A stretch of 64,000 nucleotides of DNA from Gari tellinella (GCA_922989275.2 OV277871.1:65555848-65619847), one strand, 5' to 3'; shown: positions 42,259 to 56,400, numbered from the stretch's first letter. The notes: generated by a model not told the origin, from the sequence alone. Translations and numbers: made by a program.

Positions 42259-43559
42259 ATTTGGAGTCAACCTGATAAAGTCCAAGAAACCCTTCTGATT
42301 TAGTACAAACTCGAACTTATTCTTAACCTGTCACGATGTATTGTACGATAGTGTGCTTTGTAATAGTGTTGTATGATGTTGTGTACTATTGACGCAGTAC
42401 TAAAATAAAGTTAAACCCTACTACTATTTGCGCTTTGTAATTTGTTCAATTGAACCCCGCACATGCAAAAATGCCAGTTTGTTTAAAGCTTTCCGATTAA
42501 GCAATATTTGATAGCCTTTAATTGCAATGACGCATGTTCATTTATTGATTATCTGATTTACTATTGTTTCAAATCAAGTCGTCAAGACTAAACAACTTTT
42601 TGTTTACAATGAAATATCAATTTGACAAAACAACTTTTCGGTTAATATACTCAACAAAATAATTTAAGGGGCAAAGTATAAGTTCAAATGTCTTTTTCGA
42701 AAATGAAAACATTTTTTAAATTAAAAGAGCGAATGTATGTTCATATCCTTAAGAGTAAAAAATAAAGAAACAGAAGTCAATATGTGCAAAAACGCATGGT
42801 TGATTAAATTCAACCGGACAGGTATCAAATCCCCGGTTTTCAACGTCCACAGGATTTCGACCAATGTTGTTGCCGTTTCTTCAATGATTGGTTTTACAAC
42901 TCTTGTCATTATATCGAGTGCATATTTAAAATTGGATAAATATGCCTTAAAGACGCCATTTGTGCGTTTGGCTATCTGCTTGATGGTCATACCAGCGTCA
43001 TGTAGCGGCAGAGTTTAACGTTAGTAAGGGCGTCGTCGAAAGGTTGTGGTACTTGTACTTGGAAAGGTGAATTTGATACCAGTTCAAGGTTATTTTAAGG
43101 TCAAACATGAAGTAATTGACCGACGTTGTCACATACGGCATGATGTTAACGGCCGAATCCCACCGTTACGCTTAATATCGTTTATAAACAGACGTATAGT
43201 TACAGGATAGCTGTACAGGTCATCGGGAATAGACTTTATGCTACAAACCTATGGACTAGAAGAACCGTCGCGTGACCGTCGTGTGACCGGCCTCGACCCC
43301 TCACCAACGAAAATGTCATCCAGTGTTTTGCCAACAGCCATGCCATTTGAACGTCAACGTTTTGTGGACTGGTGAGTAAAATTTCAATTTGGATTTCAAT
43401 AAAGGGTGCAAACGAGTGTAAAGACAGAGAAACGAACGTTTCATGGACTGTTGTGTGGCAGAGCATGACCAACCCAGAAAAGGGTCAGGTCTCGTATGGG
43501 TAAGCATCTCCAAAAACGGTTACACGGGCCTTAACGTCATAAGGCTCTGAACTGTGACC

Positions 43560-43945
43560 AGTTAGGGGTCCATGTAAGAGACTCTATTGAGCGCGTTTAC
43601 GCTGGAACTTTTGGTACAGGTTTCATCCCGAGAGACGACGCTGCTCTTCTGTACCGAAAACATATGGTGGACCAGTACCCGGAACATGAGGCCATGGGGC
43701 GGATGAACTAGCCAGCAAGGTCACACAACCTTAATCACATTGAGAATAAATAAGACATGCAGCATCGCCGGATATCCGGTCTGTATCGGCACTTTAGGAC
43801 TGCCTAGGAGCTAAAAGACATGCATATTGAAAACTGGCACAGACTTCCAATTGCAGATCTTCGCACGTTAATTCTCAGCTTTCCCCGCAGATTCCAGAAA
43901 GATATTAATGCATGGGCACAAATGATACTAGCTGTAATTTAAGAG
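43560..43945 (+). pseudogene. Tc1/mariner-type transposase, C-terminal remnant
   Basis: In broken frames the plus strand reads the DDE-transposase end: a GRM..PARSHNLNHIEN block (family consensus DWPARSPDLNPIE) at about 43696-43752, and LILSFPRRFQKDINA (consensus LI.SMPRRC..VI.A) at about 43868-43912. Stops and a shift separate the blocks. Possible earlier parts between 43240 and 43560 are too decayed to call. Confidence 0.65.
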
Positions 43946-44379
43946 AAGAACCTATATGATGTGGCTCTTGGTTATGTTGTTTGTTACCCTACCCAACTAA
44001 TCTGGCACACGGAATTGTAGGGTAATTGTGTTTTAAGGAGAGTTGTGATCTCGTTTTATAATTTTCTAAAGCGAGAAGTACCCTATAATGAAGTAAACGT
44101 GTACCTTTACATGATATTGTTAACTTTCTCGGAATAAACTTACATTTAATTATTTGCTTTATCCTCAATACTTGCCCCTTTAATTGATTGGTTGAGTATA
44201 TATCAGTTTAACGAAACAGGAAACCCGTGTAAAAATACTTCGATATATATTATAATCAAGTATAAACACTTCGTGAGAGAATGCATTTTTTGCGCAGATA
44301 GAGAAAGGCTATTTTTCTAGAACGTATAAATAGAGTTCTTGGTTCATGAAACAAGACAAACTTATCTGCGAGTTTGCTG

Positions 44380-45455
44380 ATCAAAAATACCGTAGTCTCA
44401 GTCCTTCGATGAGGGTAAAAACAACCAAAAACTGTCGAAATCCTTCTTCAACCTTGTATAGTAACTGGTTGGGCTCTCTTTGCATCTAAGTAGAAAGATG
44501 AAAATCCTCCCTATTCATATACAGAAAATTCAATAAGTGTATGTCCATTAAAATTGTAAGTTTTGGTTTGCCCTTTCAGTAGAGGGTTTATATAACAGTA
44601 CCACGTGTACTTGGGCGTTGTTTCTTTTACTCGCATTGAGAGGACATAATTCAAATGAATAACTATATTGACAGCAATTATACTGTGAATTTAATTTTTA
44701 AAACGAAACCGGAGCTTTGCAATCCGTGTTAACCGATATTTAAACCTCTATAAACTTTGCGTAGTTTGAAATATCGAAAAAGAAATTTGTCTTCTTGAGA
44801 ATAATTTCGCTGTTTGCCATCGAGTCATTCGCGTAGAATAAAACAATGCTATAATCGTATAATCAAAGCACAAGACTCTGAAAATGTCCAGATGAAAGTT
44901 TAACTTTAATACGTTTTATTGTAGACCACGGCGTTTGTTCAGAGGAATTTACCCGGGTATAGCGCGCTCATTAAATTTTACGAAATATTAACCCTCGTTG
45001 CAGAAACCATCTAGCAGTACGTGCCTAAAAACGGTGAAATGTAAAGGCTAAGGTTGTCGCTGCGTCGGCCTAAACTGTGGAACATATATAGCCCGCTTTA
45101 GCGTTAGTTAAATTCGTTTACCTGTAGTCATTCGTTTTGAGAGTCGTGTGACAATCGTAAGGTACACAGAAAATGTATCTTGCCCACGAAATGTTCCGGA
45201 AGTTACGCACGAAATATACCGGGAGTTGCCTGCAAAATGTATCATTTTCATGAAATGTTCCAGGACTATTTATTAGATTAGCATATATCATATACAGCGT
45301 ATAAAGTATCAATTTAGTCATGGAATTACGAACGAGACCATATCGTGAGGTATTTAAGCAGCCCAGATTCGTTTCGACCCCAAGAAATATCGGCTTTTGA
45401 CGCTATTGAATAATATTGTATTGATGCTTAAAAAACAAGGGGGTTTGGACGCTGT
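44380..45455. other. Intergenic between the two transporter genes
   Basis: No gene or repeat termini recognised. Confidence 0.4.
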
Positions 45456-45461
45456 TAATTC

Positions 45462-46196
45462 GGATACAAGTAATTTCGTACCCAAACCATTTCGTATCCA
45501 CATCTTGGTAATTTCGTAACCAAACCATTTCGTACCGAATCCATTTCGTACCATCTAGCATGGTCATTTCGTACCCACGTACGTGGTCAATTCGTACCCA
45601 TATATAAAAAACCCATCAAATTCCCACTATCATGGTCATTTCGTACCCTGTATTAACAAAGTTTGTTTGCTCCTGTATATGACATGTGTATTTCTCGTGA
45701 CAATAATCTCATTACTTTGTATGTATTGTAGCCTAAAGAACATTCGTGTAATGTTTAATGTAGCTTGAAGGAGGCTGATAGTAAAACATAGTCTGTACTA
45801 TAGTTTGCATAACTGCGATATAGTTTGCATAAAACTGTCTTATACAATATCTGAGCTTGTACTTCATAGTTGAATTTTAATTCGTGGGTACGAAATGACC
45901 ACGTTAACAAAGCCAAAAAAGAGATGTTTTATTTTTCCTATTTAAAGTTTTATTTTAGTTTGAAACGGGACTCCTACGGACTCCTTCTGCCTATTTACAC
46001 CATTTAAATATTTGTTGACACTGCAGTCTATAAAAACCCGGTAAATTGTAGTGTGGGGTAGATTCATTATATGGGTACGAAATGACCAAGATAGTGGGTA
46101 CGAAATGGTTTGGGTACGAAATGACCATGAGTTCATTTTGGGTACGAAGTGACCAAGATGTGGGTACGAAATGGTTTGGGAACGAAATGACCAGTT
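45462..46196. mobile_element. Foldback element with arrayed inverted ends
   Basis: The left end (45462-45647) has about eight copies of a TGGTCATTTCGTACCC-like motif; the right end (45890-46196) has about seven in inverse orientation (GGGTACGAAATGACCA). The centre, about 240 bp, has no gene. Confidence 0.75.
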
Positions 46197-46604
46197 CCCG
46201 TTAATTCAGTGTCTTTGGTATCAGTCTCGTAAAATTTATAAAAAAGTATACTGGTTGAACACGCGTTTGACAGGTGTACTCAAAAACACTAAATTCGTGT
46301 AGAGGAGTCACATGCTTACTGCATGATATGGTAATTACAAGGTCAAACTGTCAAACTGTCACCCGTGTCCACACAATCACGCCCCAGAGCTAATTGACAG
46401 CAACGAGCCCCAATTACTACTTAAACACGTGATAACAAGTTTTAAATATATTTGATACAAAACTGTCGTCAGCAATTATTTGTTCACATATGGGTCAACT
46501 TGAGATAATTAGTAAACCCCTTCTTTCCTGCAATATTATCTATTTCTCATTGATCGTCCGGGATTGCTTTCAAAATTTAATTCAACCAATTTGTTCCCGC
46601 TATC

Positions 46605-46692
46605 CCATATATAGGTCATAGGCAAACAATGTAGATTATGATCAGACGCCGCATAATGCGGCGTCTGATCGTAGTCAACACTGTCTGCATGA
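46605..46692. repeat. Shared stem-loop, same type as 33845-33912
   Basis: CCCATATATAGG, GGCAAACAATGTAGATTATG, then CAGACGCCGCATAATGCGGC and mirror. Confidence 0.7.
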
Positions 46693-46767
46693 TAGAGATT
46701 TCAGTACAAAACAAATTAAAAACAACAAATTTAGACCAGGCAACTCTTAGCTAAAAAGTGTACCAAT

Positions 46768-46850
46768 TCAATATGTTGAATCAAAATAGGTTAAACATAA
46801 GTTAAGCTTATCTTATGTTTAACCCATTTTGATTCAACGTATTGACCTAA
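46768..46850. repeat. Foldback palindrome
   Basis: AATATGTTGAATCAAAATAG pairs with ATTTTGATTCAACGTATT; TAAACATAAG with CTTATGTTTA. Confidence 0.7.
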
Positions 46851-46977
46851 AATACGACAGTGAAACACGGGTTTGATTCTGATAAGAAGACGCCCCTTCA
46901 AGTCGTTTTTATCTTGGTCTAATTAGTTCACAAATTATTGAGATTTCGCGATTAGCAGGGACACAGTTGACATCTAC

Positions 46978-47128
46978 AATAGAGCATACCTTATTCTTTC
47001 CCGTTCTAACGCAAACCAAACACATTGTTATAAAATGTAAAAAGTGTCAAATGTTCTAATTTCTTTATCTCCATGGCAAACAATTTGAGGAAATTATATA
47101 TTGGGAAAAATAACGTATTTTCCCCTGT
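46978..47128 (+). mobile_element. TA-250 MITE with the stem-loop deleted
   Basis: ACCTTATTCTTTCCCGTTC, GGCAAACAATTTGAGG directly followed by TATATTGGGAAAAATAACG and CCCCTGTA. Confidence 0.6.
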
Positions 47129-47277
47129 ACCAAGCAGGCTTAAATCGGATTAATATAACAAATATGATTGAATGTGCAAGCCAGTAAGACTATGGATATC
47201 GGTGGAGTGTGGTGTTTCAGATAAGAACAGTCCATAAACACTTTCCTACTTTAACGTGTGATCATTGACCGTGAACT

Positions 47278-47473
47278 ATGAGTCGCGGAAGTCAGAAAGA
47301 CGGTGGATATGCTTGGATTGTTGTTTTTGCCTTCTTCACTTCCTCTATCATCATTGACGCAATGCGATATGCATTTGGATTGCTGTATGTGGAGTTTCTA
47401 TCTGTGTTTAAGCAAGGAAAGGGAGTAACCGGTGGGATTGGCAGTGTACTGATCTCCTCAAACAATATTTTAG
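47278..47473 (+). CDS. MCT-2 exon 1
   Basis: ATG at 47278; encodes MSRGSQKDGGYAW, TM1 and the start of TM2. Donor TTTTAG|GTAAGT. Same length and phase as MCT-1 exon 1. Confidence 0.9.
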
Positions 47474-50400
47474 GTAAGTTTTAATACTACAATACTGTTT
47501 GATTAACATTGTTTATACTAAGCGGCACTGGTATGGCATTTGTAATTAACTTAGTCCTTGTCTGACCTTGCTCTGAAGCACAGGTACTTGAAACAAACTT
47601 TATTATCTATTAACCCCCCCCCCCCATAAAACTTTTTGATGCATATTTTCGTTATAATTCACGTACTGTGGCGTTATTTGACGGAATTTGATGAAATAAA
47701 AAGTAGATATTGATAAATTAATCATTTCCCGAGGGTACCACAAGAGAATATCGGCGATCTAGTATATTTTAGCATCAGTTTAAGTTGATAGTAAAGACTA
47801 GGTGTCGAATTGCGCTGTTTACCTTGTATCTATAATAGAAGTATAGTAAAAAAAAAAAAAAAAAAAAATTTTTTTTTAAAAGGAGGGGGGGGGGTGTGTT
47901 AATAGATAATAAAGTATGTGTCAAGTACCTGTGCTCTGAAGTGCCTACATAAAGGCTACCCTCGCATTTAAAGCAAACTATTTGCAAAGGACAAGTACAG
48001 ACCTTGGAAACAGTTTGGAGCCTGGTCAGACGATGGGAAAAAAGTGTTGAATCTGTCTCCAAACAGATGCAATTGAAATATTTAAAGAGTTTTAACATTA
48101 GCGAACTCTATTTTAGTTCATTGTTTAACCTACTCTTACCGGATGTATGTTTGTCATTTGATTAAAGATAACATATACATGTACATGATAAATGACATGA
48201 TATATATGATAAACAAAGCTTTAGTTTAAATGTAAACTGACATTCTTTCTTCATACAGTGGAGAATCTGTTATTCTTTCCCGTTTAAACGCAAACGTACG
48301 CAAACTCAAAGCACTAAATCGTAGAAAATAACAACTTTTGGACAATTCTAATAATTCTTGTTTATCTTGTTGACAAACAGTTTGGTGCCTGATCAGACGC
48401 CGGGTTACCCGGCGTCTGATCTGGCTCCAAACTGTTTGTACTGGAAATAATAGTTTTAGCGTAAACGCGTTTATTGGGAAAGAATAACGTTTTCTCCACT
48501 GTACCATAATTTGCCGATGGTAAAAACTTACCAAAATGAAATATATCGTTTTCTAAGATACACATGAATACACGGGGCTTTTGACACATTCAGAAGGTGT
48601 TGGCCTGTTTGTCCTGGATAATTGGGTAGTCAGGTCATTCTGATTCACGACAATCAATCGAGTAAAGATGGTCACGGAGGTGTGAAAAACTCGATACACC
48701 AAATGCCGGTCAGTCAAATTTTGTACAGTAGAACATCGACACATGTGTAGTGAATTTTGAGTGAAACAGTACGTACGGACCGAGAAAAAAAGTCGATATA
48801 GCGAAAAACTCGACTTATAAAAACTAGAGTCAAACCTAGGTTTTTAATAAGGTTATATAGGGACAAAAGTTGGGACTTTAAGAAAAGATCGACACATCGA
48901 GAAACTCGACTCTTCGAAGTTCGACACATCGAAGTTCTACTGTATATAGTATTGATGAAAGCTTCTATTATCATACGCAATATATATATGCTGGAATCAA
49001 CGGAATATACAGAGGATAATCAATATTCCTTTTGGACTGATATGAAAAAACATAACACGAGAATGTGTTTTTATCTTGTTAAAAATCGAGTACGAAGGGT
49101 AATCACCCATGGACTCATGTTATCTAACTGGGGTATCTCTATAAATCATCGATAGGTATATAATAAACAACCTTATGATATATGCGAGTAGTTGAAGTGT
49201 CAGGTAGAAGTTCGAGTCATGAGTAGATATGAAGAAAGTCGTGAAAAAAAAATTACGAGTACATGTATCTATAACTGGCACAGTGGAGAAGACCTTATTT
49301 ACCCCAATAGACGCGTTTACGCTCAAACTATTATTTTCAATGCAAACAAGCCAGATTAGACGCCGGGTATTTCGGCGTCTGACTAGGCTTCAAACATATT
49401 TTTGCTAATCAGATAAAAACTAATCGTCATAAAATTCTACGATTGTTTCAGTACGTTTGCGTTTCGTTTGCGTTTAAACGGCAAAGAATAACGTAATCGC
49501 AACTGAACGAGTAGCGTACAACAGATACGTACGAGGAGAACGTCATAAAAGGGTCATGACCCATGATTATAAAGGGTTTTAGTTGAGTCTGACTTCGTTT
49601 TCAAGCATTTGAAACTTTGAAAACGATTTCAGGCTATGAACCTTATTGACCGTCTATAGAAATATATAGAAACAGGACACGATATGTCTAAGCCAATGAG
49701 GAGTACGCTATTCTTGGTAAATAGAAAAAACATGGCAATACTGAAATTGAAACGGGTACTTTCAATAAACAGTTTCAGGCGAATGATTTTAAGGGTGTAT
49801 GAAAGTCATGAATGTGGGAAATTTTCAAAGTACATGTATATTAAAACACTCTATGATGGTTTTGTATTGAAGAGCTATTTAAGATAAATGAAAAATTACA
49901 AAAGGTGAACAACTATCGACTCTACGGCCATGTAAAATTTACCCCACCCACTCTTTTTTACTTTGTCCTTTTCAAACAGTCCGCTTCAATAAAATCCATT
50001 TCAAATGAAAACAAATATGATAAATTGGTTTTATGTTATTTATTTTCTGTCTATGGTAGTATTTCTTTATACGTAAACTAATTTAAGAGGAAAGAGGCAC
50101 CAAATGTGAAATTTATAAAGCTCTAAATATCATCGATATGGTACTTTTTGTAAATTTTGTAAAGGGAGATAACTCTTTTTACTTTATATAACTCAAATTG
50201 TTCAACACTGACCATTCAATTTCTTTTCATATTTTGAACTGCCTTAGTATGGGCTTTCATCTGGTAGGATATAAGAAATTTTTTAACACTAGAACTATTT
50301 CATTTTCAAATAAAAAATCTAATAAAATCATGCCCTATAAAAAGTATATTTTTGATATTCAAGGATCCATATTGTTCAAACCTGGTGCCTGCTTTGTCTA

Positions 50401-53400
50401 AATTTGGTTTCTATATGTGACAATACCACCACAGACATGAAATAAATAAAGAAAACCAAAATTACCATGTTTGTTTTGTTTTGTAATAGATTTTACTGAA
50501 GCGTTTACTCTGAATAGGTAAAATTTGACAAAAAAGTCCAAATTTGACATACCTTTTTCAAATCGCTGTAGCTAAAAAAAAAAGGACACCACCATATGTT
50601 TTTTTTTCTCAATTTTTCATTCATCATAAATAGCTCTTCCAAAAAAAAATGATAGAAAAAAAGTTTAATACTATGAAAAAATCGCTTTTGGGTTTGATAC
50701 ACCCGTAACTGAAAATTTTCATTTTAGGACCAGTTATTGCTGCCGGAATTAACAGGTTCGGTGTCCGAGTCTCTGCAATAGCCGGATCCGTTCTAGGAGC
50801 CATTGGGCTGGTGACTAGCTCTTTCGCCAACCAGATATATCCGCTCTACTTTACGTATGGCATAATCCAGGGTAATTATATTTTGCCATTGCTTATCATT
50901 CTCAAGTAAAATAACGAGACTCGCAACCAGATATAGAGGTAATTGTAAACGTCGGTAGAATATGACATATAAATTTCAGACTTGATAAACCCATACGTTT
51001 ACCTTTACTTTACCTTTACTGCCTTTAAATCTATATTTGAAACGATATTGTAGACAACAATATTAAAGCAGACACAATAGGTGTGATCATGAAAGGGTCA
51101 ATCGAGTTTACACTGTTGTATTTATAACATATTAAACGACACAGCCTATTTATTCCAATACCATTCACGAAACTAAACAGTAAACTCTTTTATACTGAAA
51201 ATAAATTTGATACTCATTTCCTTGATTTTATGTATCGTATGTCTACATGTATGTCAGTACGTCTTATATGATCACAAAGATATACAATGGATGACTAGTC
51301 GTAACGCAATATAATAACAACAATCAGGGACCCGTTTCCTATAACTTTGTACGACAAAATCGGTCGTTAGTCAAAACTTTAAGAAACATTTAATTTCTTA
51401 CTTCTCCTTCGAATCCTATCTTGTGTTATCTCTTTAGAATCGTTTTTCCAAGACAGGATTAGATGGATAAATAAATAATTGAGAATTTTATAATCTGACC
51501 TACGACAAATTTCGTCATATGATGTTTAATGAAACGGGCAGAATACATAAAAAACAGGTACAATCCAATTTGTGCAATGGAGTTCCAATTTACAGTTTAA
51601 ACATATTTTATGTTCCATATGTACATGAAAATTGGGTTGGGTCACAAGTTCTTACAGCATAAATGTTGACACTTCCCCTACATTGTATATTAACAAAACA
51701 AAAACAATGATTTGTCGTTGTTTTAAATCTTGAATCACTGTATAGACTTTTATAGAGGAGCATGATAAAGATTAAAGAGAACAAGAAAAAGAGACTGATA
51801 AAATATATAAGTAAATGAGAGGGAGAGAAAGAAACAGAGACAGTGGGTGAAAGAGAGAGAGAAAGAGCCATAACCTGCAGTAGTTTAGTCATATGAAGTA
51901 AAGGGACATATCATCTAATATATGAGCTGGAATTATTCTGGTGAGTAGGCAGAGGTAAAACTCTGGTATTTCATAACATGTTCTAAATAGTGCAGCATAT
52001 TTCTGCAGATATTGGACGAAAGAGTTCAGAGGTTGATAAAGGCATCAAATTTAGCCCATGGGTAGTTTAGGGTCTATTTATTAAAACAAATAGAGACCCA
52101 TTTTATAAAATTCAAAATGGCCACCATTTTTAAGATGGCTGCCAAGGTTAATCAACTTCAACTTCAACTTGATACTTCCAGACGATCAGTACGGATCATT
52201 ATCGGAAGGCGCTGTCAGGGATATAGATGGAATTAGTCTATTAAGTGCAACAATAAAAGAATAAAAGAATGAGATAAAAGATCGTATAGACAAATAAAAG
52301 AACAGGGGTGCAAAGTTTAAAGTAAAAAAACGTCATGAGTAGACTAGAAGTTGACCACTCCCAATCCACTCTTAAAAGCATCGAGACTGGGACATGATTT
52401 TTATTGACTTGGCAGGCTGTTCCAAAATCTGATGGTACGAGGGAAGAAAGAGTTCATATGGTAGTGGGTCCTGGAATGGGGAATTAAGTATTTCTGGTTT
52501 CTGATTGGTGTAAGGTGGCTGTGGACTACATAGGCGAGCTGGTGTTGAATTTTATATAGCATAACAAGAGAGGTAATAATTCTGCGGTGAGCAATGGTGT
52601 TCCACTCAAGGGTTATCAACATTTGGGTGACACTACTGGTGAAAATGAAGACATTCAGAATCAAAATATGATAATTATCAATATGTCAATCTTAAGTTGT
52701 TTCAAATTATACTAAATTGTATTTATTTCTGTTAAAAGACATTTATTATCGAATCACATGAACTATAATAGATGTTTGAGTTGATTAGAATCCAAAATGG
52801 CCACCTTTTCAAAAATTTGATAATATACCTTATGTGCAGCAACATAATTTTTTTGCATAATTATATCAATCTTATATCATTTGGTTATCTTATAAAATAT
52901 TTCAATATTGCATATATTAAGATATGGATGTCAACTCTTTTATATCAGATGGGCTGCATCACGGATCTTTCACTATTTCAGACATTAGTTTACGTGCAAT
53001 TGCAAAATCCAAGTAAGTTCATGTTAAATTGCATAACACATACAAACATCTAGACATTTTGTATTAGAGATTTATAAAGCAATTGTTTCACAAACAGATT
53101 TCTGGTTTTAATCACCAGATAGGAGTTTCTTTAGCGGAATGTTTTGCCTGGACCAAACCCGATCCATAGCTCATCAAGTGTCAGTTGCCCGAACAATCCA
53201 ATGGCTAGAACTACAACATCAGTGTCCACTGTTCATATCATGACACGGGTCATTCCTTGATTTGCAACATCTGCTGCATGTAGAAATAACCTAGTATCTG
53301 CTTCCTTGTGTCCGTGTGGTGAGATTTGGTCCAAACATTGTCCTGGGTTGTTGCTCAGTGATCGATTTTCTTTTTGTTGACACCACCTCTATGTCCTCTT

Positions 53401-56400
53401 CAAATTCTACTGTCATACACTTTTCTGCTAGGTACTGGAACAGCTCTGTCTTGTTCTCGTTGTTTCTAAGACATTACTGTCAGTTTCCCGGTATGGTTGT
53501 ATCTGGCTCTACTCGTAATCTCACACCCGTTCCTCTTTGGGTTCTCTCTGTTGATTTCAGACTGTTTGGAACATATACACCCCAAACGATGTCTATCCTC
53601 TGAACTGTCTCTAACATTTACTTCAGGCGTGGTTGGAACACTTGTTCCCAGGAGTCATGGAACGTTCTTGCAGTGACAGGTTTCCACATATTGACATGGG
53701 AATCACCATCAAGCAAGATCGAATAAACCTACGGACTGTCTACGGAACGTTCGTCCACTTTAAGGCAGTTCAGCAAGTCTGATTCTCTACCATGTCGCAA
53801 CTTTGCAGAGTTTCATGTCTGAAACAATTCATCAAAATGTCCACTCCTCACCTGGCAGGAGATGTAGAGCTTTGAGAAAAATGCACAGTTTTGCTTCAGC
53901 GAGGTAATTTGTTATTTTTCTTTAGACACACTTCTCACTGGTTGACTTCCAAATAAAGGATAACGGTTCTGCTTTATGGGATCATATACAGAATTTGTTC
54001 TAGCCTTTAAACGTTTATTGATGAATATTTCGTATTGTCGTTTCCCTTCAGCCTCTACATGGCGGATTGTATCCACACAGTTGCATGAACTATGTCTCTT
54101 GTATCAAGTACAAGGACATCCTCGCGTGTCTCAAGGAAGATATTCCCCATCTCTTCAATGACATCACAAAGCCCCCAAACTTAATTTCTAAATGTTACCG
54201 GTAAACTGTTCACCTGTTCGTGGTGGCGGAAATCATGGCTGTTGATTTGCCTTGTGTTGAGCAATTCCAAGGGTGACTCAAATTCGCCGATGACTCTGGT
54301 TTCCTCCGGACCAGAAATCATCCAGCCCAGGAGTTGCATTGGGTTTTCAGTCAGTCCTACTGTACCACCATCACCTTTAACACACTTATTGTTCTGTTCT
54401 GTTCATGAGCCTGGTCGATTAGAATAGCTGAAAAGTCATGGTGGGTTTTCCTAACAACAAACTTTCTTTGGTGAAACGCGTTTGAAACAGTAGGATGAGT
54501 TTCATAAAAGCCATCATGTCATGGATATGAAGAGGAAGCCACCTAGCATGGTCGGTATGATCAAGAGCAAAAGGCCACGGGGCTAGCTTGGTTAGCGTAT
54601 CCCAGTACATGGGAAAGTTTCCATCACGAAGATTTCTCACATACAACAAGATGGTTGACTCGAAGTCCAGTGTGATCGACCAGAACTGGAATTGTGGTGC
54701 TTCCATTTCTCAACGGTCAGTGGATTGGCATCCTCTCCAAGGGATTGGACATACTGCACATATGCTCATTGAACGAGGAGGTACAGAGCATATGCTGTTA
54801 CTTGATGGGCGTGCCATGTCCTGCTAAATGTGGGAGGCTTTAAGGTAAGAGTCGGCCATCTCACTTGATGCGACGTTTGCCCGCAAGAGGGTGTTCGCCC
54901 ATCCGCTACCCTCAAGCCAGTTTCCAACAGTTTTAAGGCATCCATCTCTATATACAACCCACCTAAAACTACCACAAGACGGTTTTCCCCATGACTATTG
55001 TCGAAGGACCACTGTATTTGTTTGGTAATAGCATATATTGGCTGGTCACATGTTATGACTTGAACCTGACCAGGGTTAAGAAACTTGATTGACTTTGTTA
55101 CTACGTCGTGGAGTTTTCAATTACATCGCCATATAGGCAGCCATTTTTTGTCTTCGGAGGATTTTAAATACCCAATAAAGGGTATAAAGCTGCTATTGAA
55201 TGAGATGAACTATATTGGTGCACTCCACTAAACCTGGCTAGTAACAGAGCTGAACATAGCTACCAATGAACAACTCCATTCTGAAAAAGTAAAACTTTAA
55301 GGGTGCTTGATATCGCATAATCCCTAAATATGATTTGAGATCGGTTCTTTCTGCTAAAAAGGATAACAACTTTTTTTTCTATTTGGCCATTGACCCCATT
55401 GGTTTCATTTTTTACATATTGTGCTAGTGTGAAGCATCAGAACACCGAACAATGTCCATTGCCAGTCACAGTGAATCCAATGTTCTCGTCTCGAGCTTCG
55501 CTTTCATTCTTAATGTTTGGGTGCTGAAACAAGGAAATTCCTGTACCATGGAATGATCACTGAGGTGTTGAGGAGCTTATGTTATGGTCAATATTGTCAA
55601 ATGCACTTATGATGAAATATTCAATTGCGGGTGGGCACACAACACTTTCTACATGGTATCTGTCACATACCTTGTTTCCCATTTCAGTCGATATTGCTAG
55701 GACTCGATTGTAGTTGGTAGACAGCCCAAGGTCAAACAACCGGCGGCCATTTTGAATCAGTGAGATATTTTGAAACATTTCATATAAATTCTGTATTAGA
55801 TACATCTTAGGCTATAAGACAGCAATTTAAAGAAAATTAGTGATATAATTATCTATTAAAGAGAAGATACTCGAACTCCTTTTGATGTGGCCTGGGAGCG
55901 GCCATCTTAGAAAATGGCGGCCATTTTTAGCTTCTTTTCGAATTGGGTGTCTATCATTTTTCAATCAGTAGGTTATAAGCTAACTTTGTGGAAAATTTGG
56001 TGCTTTTATCCACAACTGAACACTTTCTTCACAAATATGCTGCACTTATATGTGATCATTAGATGCTAAATTGATTCAGTATAAGGGATAATTCAAAACT
56101 TTCTTGCAGGATCAGAGATTGTGATCAGTTTGTTTCTAAGTTCCTACTTAGGCAATGCGTAAGTCAAAATGTTTTAGCTAATAAATAGCACTGTAATTCA
56201 TTTCTTATAGGTGTTGGCCTCGGACTGATGTATCTCTCTGGGTGGGTGGTTCTCAGCCGATATTTTGAGAAAAAACGGGGGAAGGCGATCGGAATAGCTC
56301 AGTGTGGTTGTGGTGTCGGTGCCTTTATCATATCACCTTTGTTAAAGATGTTCATTGATGAGTACACCTGGAGAGGAGCTATGCTTATATTAGCAGGGGT

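Larger units (their letters stand above)
40890..44370. mobile_element. Element with long terminal inverted repeats and decayed cargo
   Basis: About 180-200 bp at each end (40890-41080 and 44195-44370) are inverted copies with mismatches: AAGTTTGT..TTTCATGAA, TTTATACGTTC.AGAAAAA, GCGCAAAAA and TTTTTACACGGG in the same order. An internal block near 42590-42670 (AAAACAACTTTTCGGTTAAT) repeats the inner part of the ends. Between them are a PC4-like remnant, a BIR-like frame and Tc1-like transposase remains. It may be a shortened large DNA transposon or an integrated viral remnant; the class is not settled. Confidence 0.6.

Noticed and set aside
42721..43018. Open frames on both strands (89 and 93 residues)
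   Set aside because: No motif recognised on either strand. The region lies between cargo remnants and may be part of the same element, but no product can be supported.
53316..54975. Plus-strand open frames over this region
   Set aside because: The minus strand carries the recognisable conserved blocks, so plus-strand frames are shadows.
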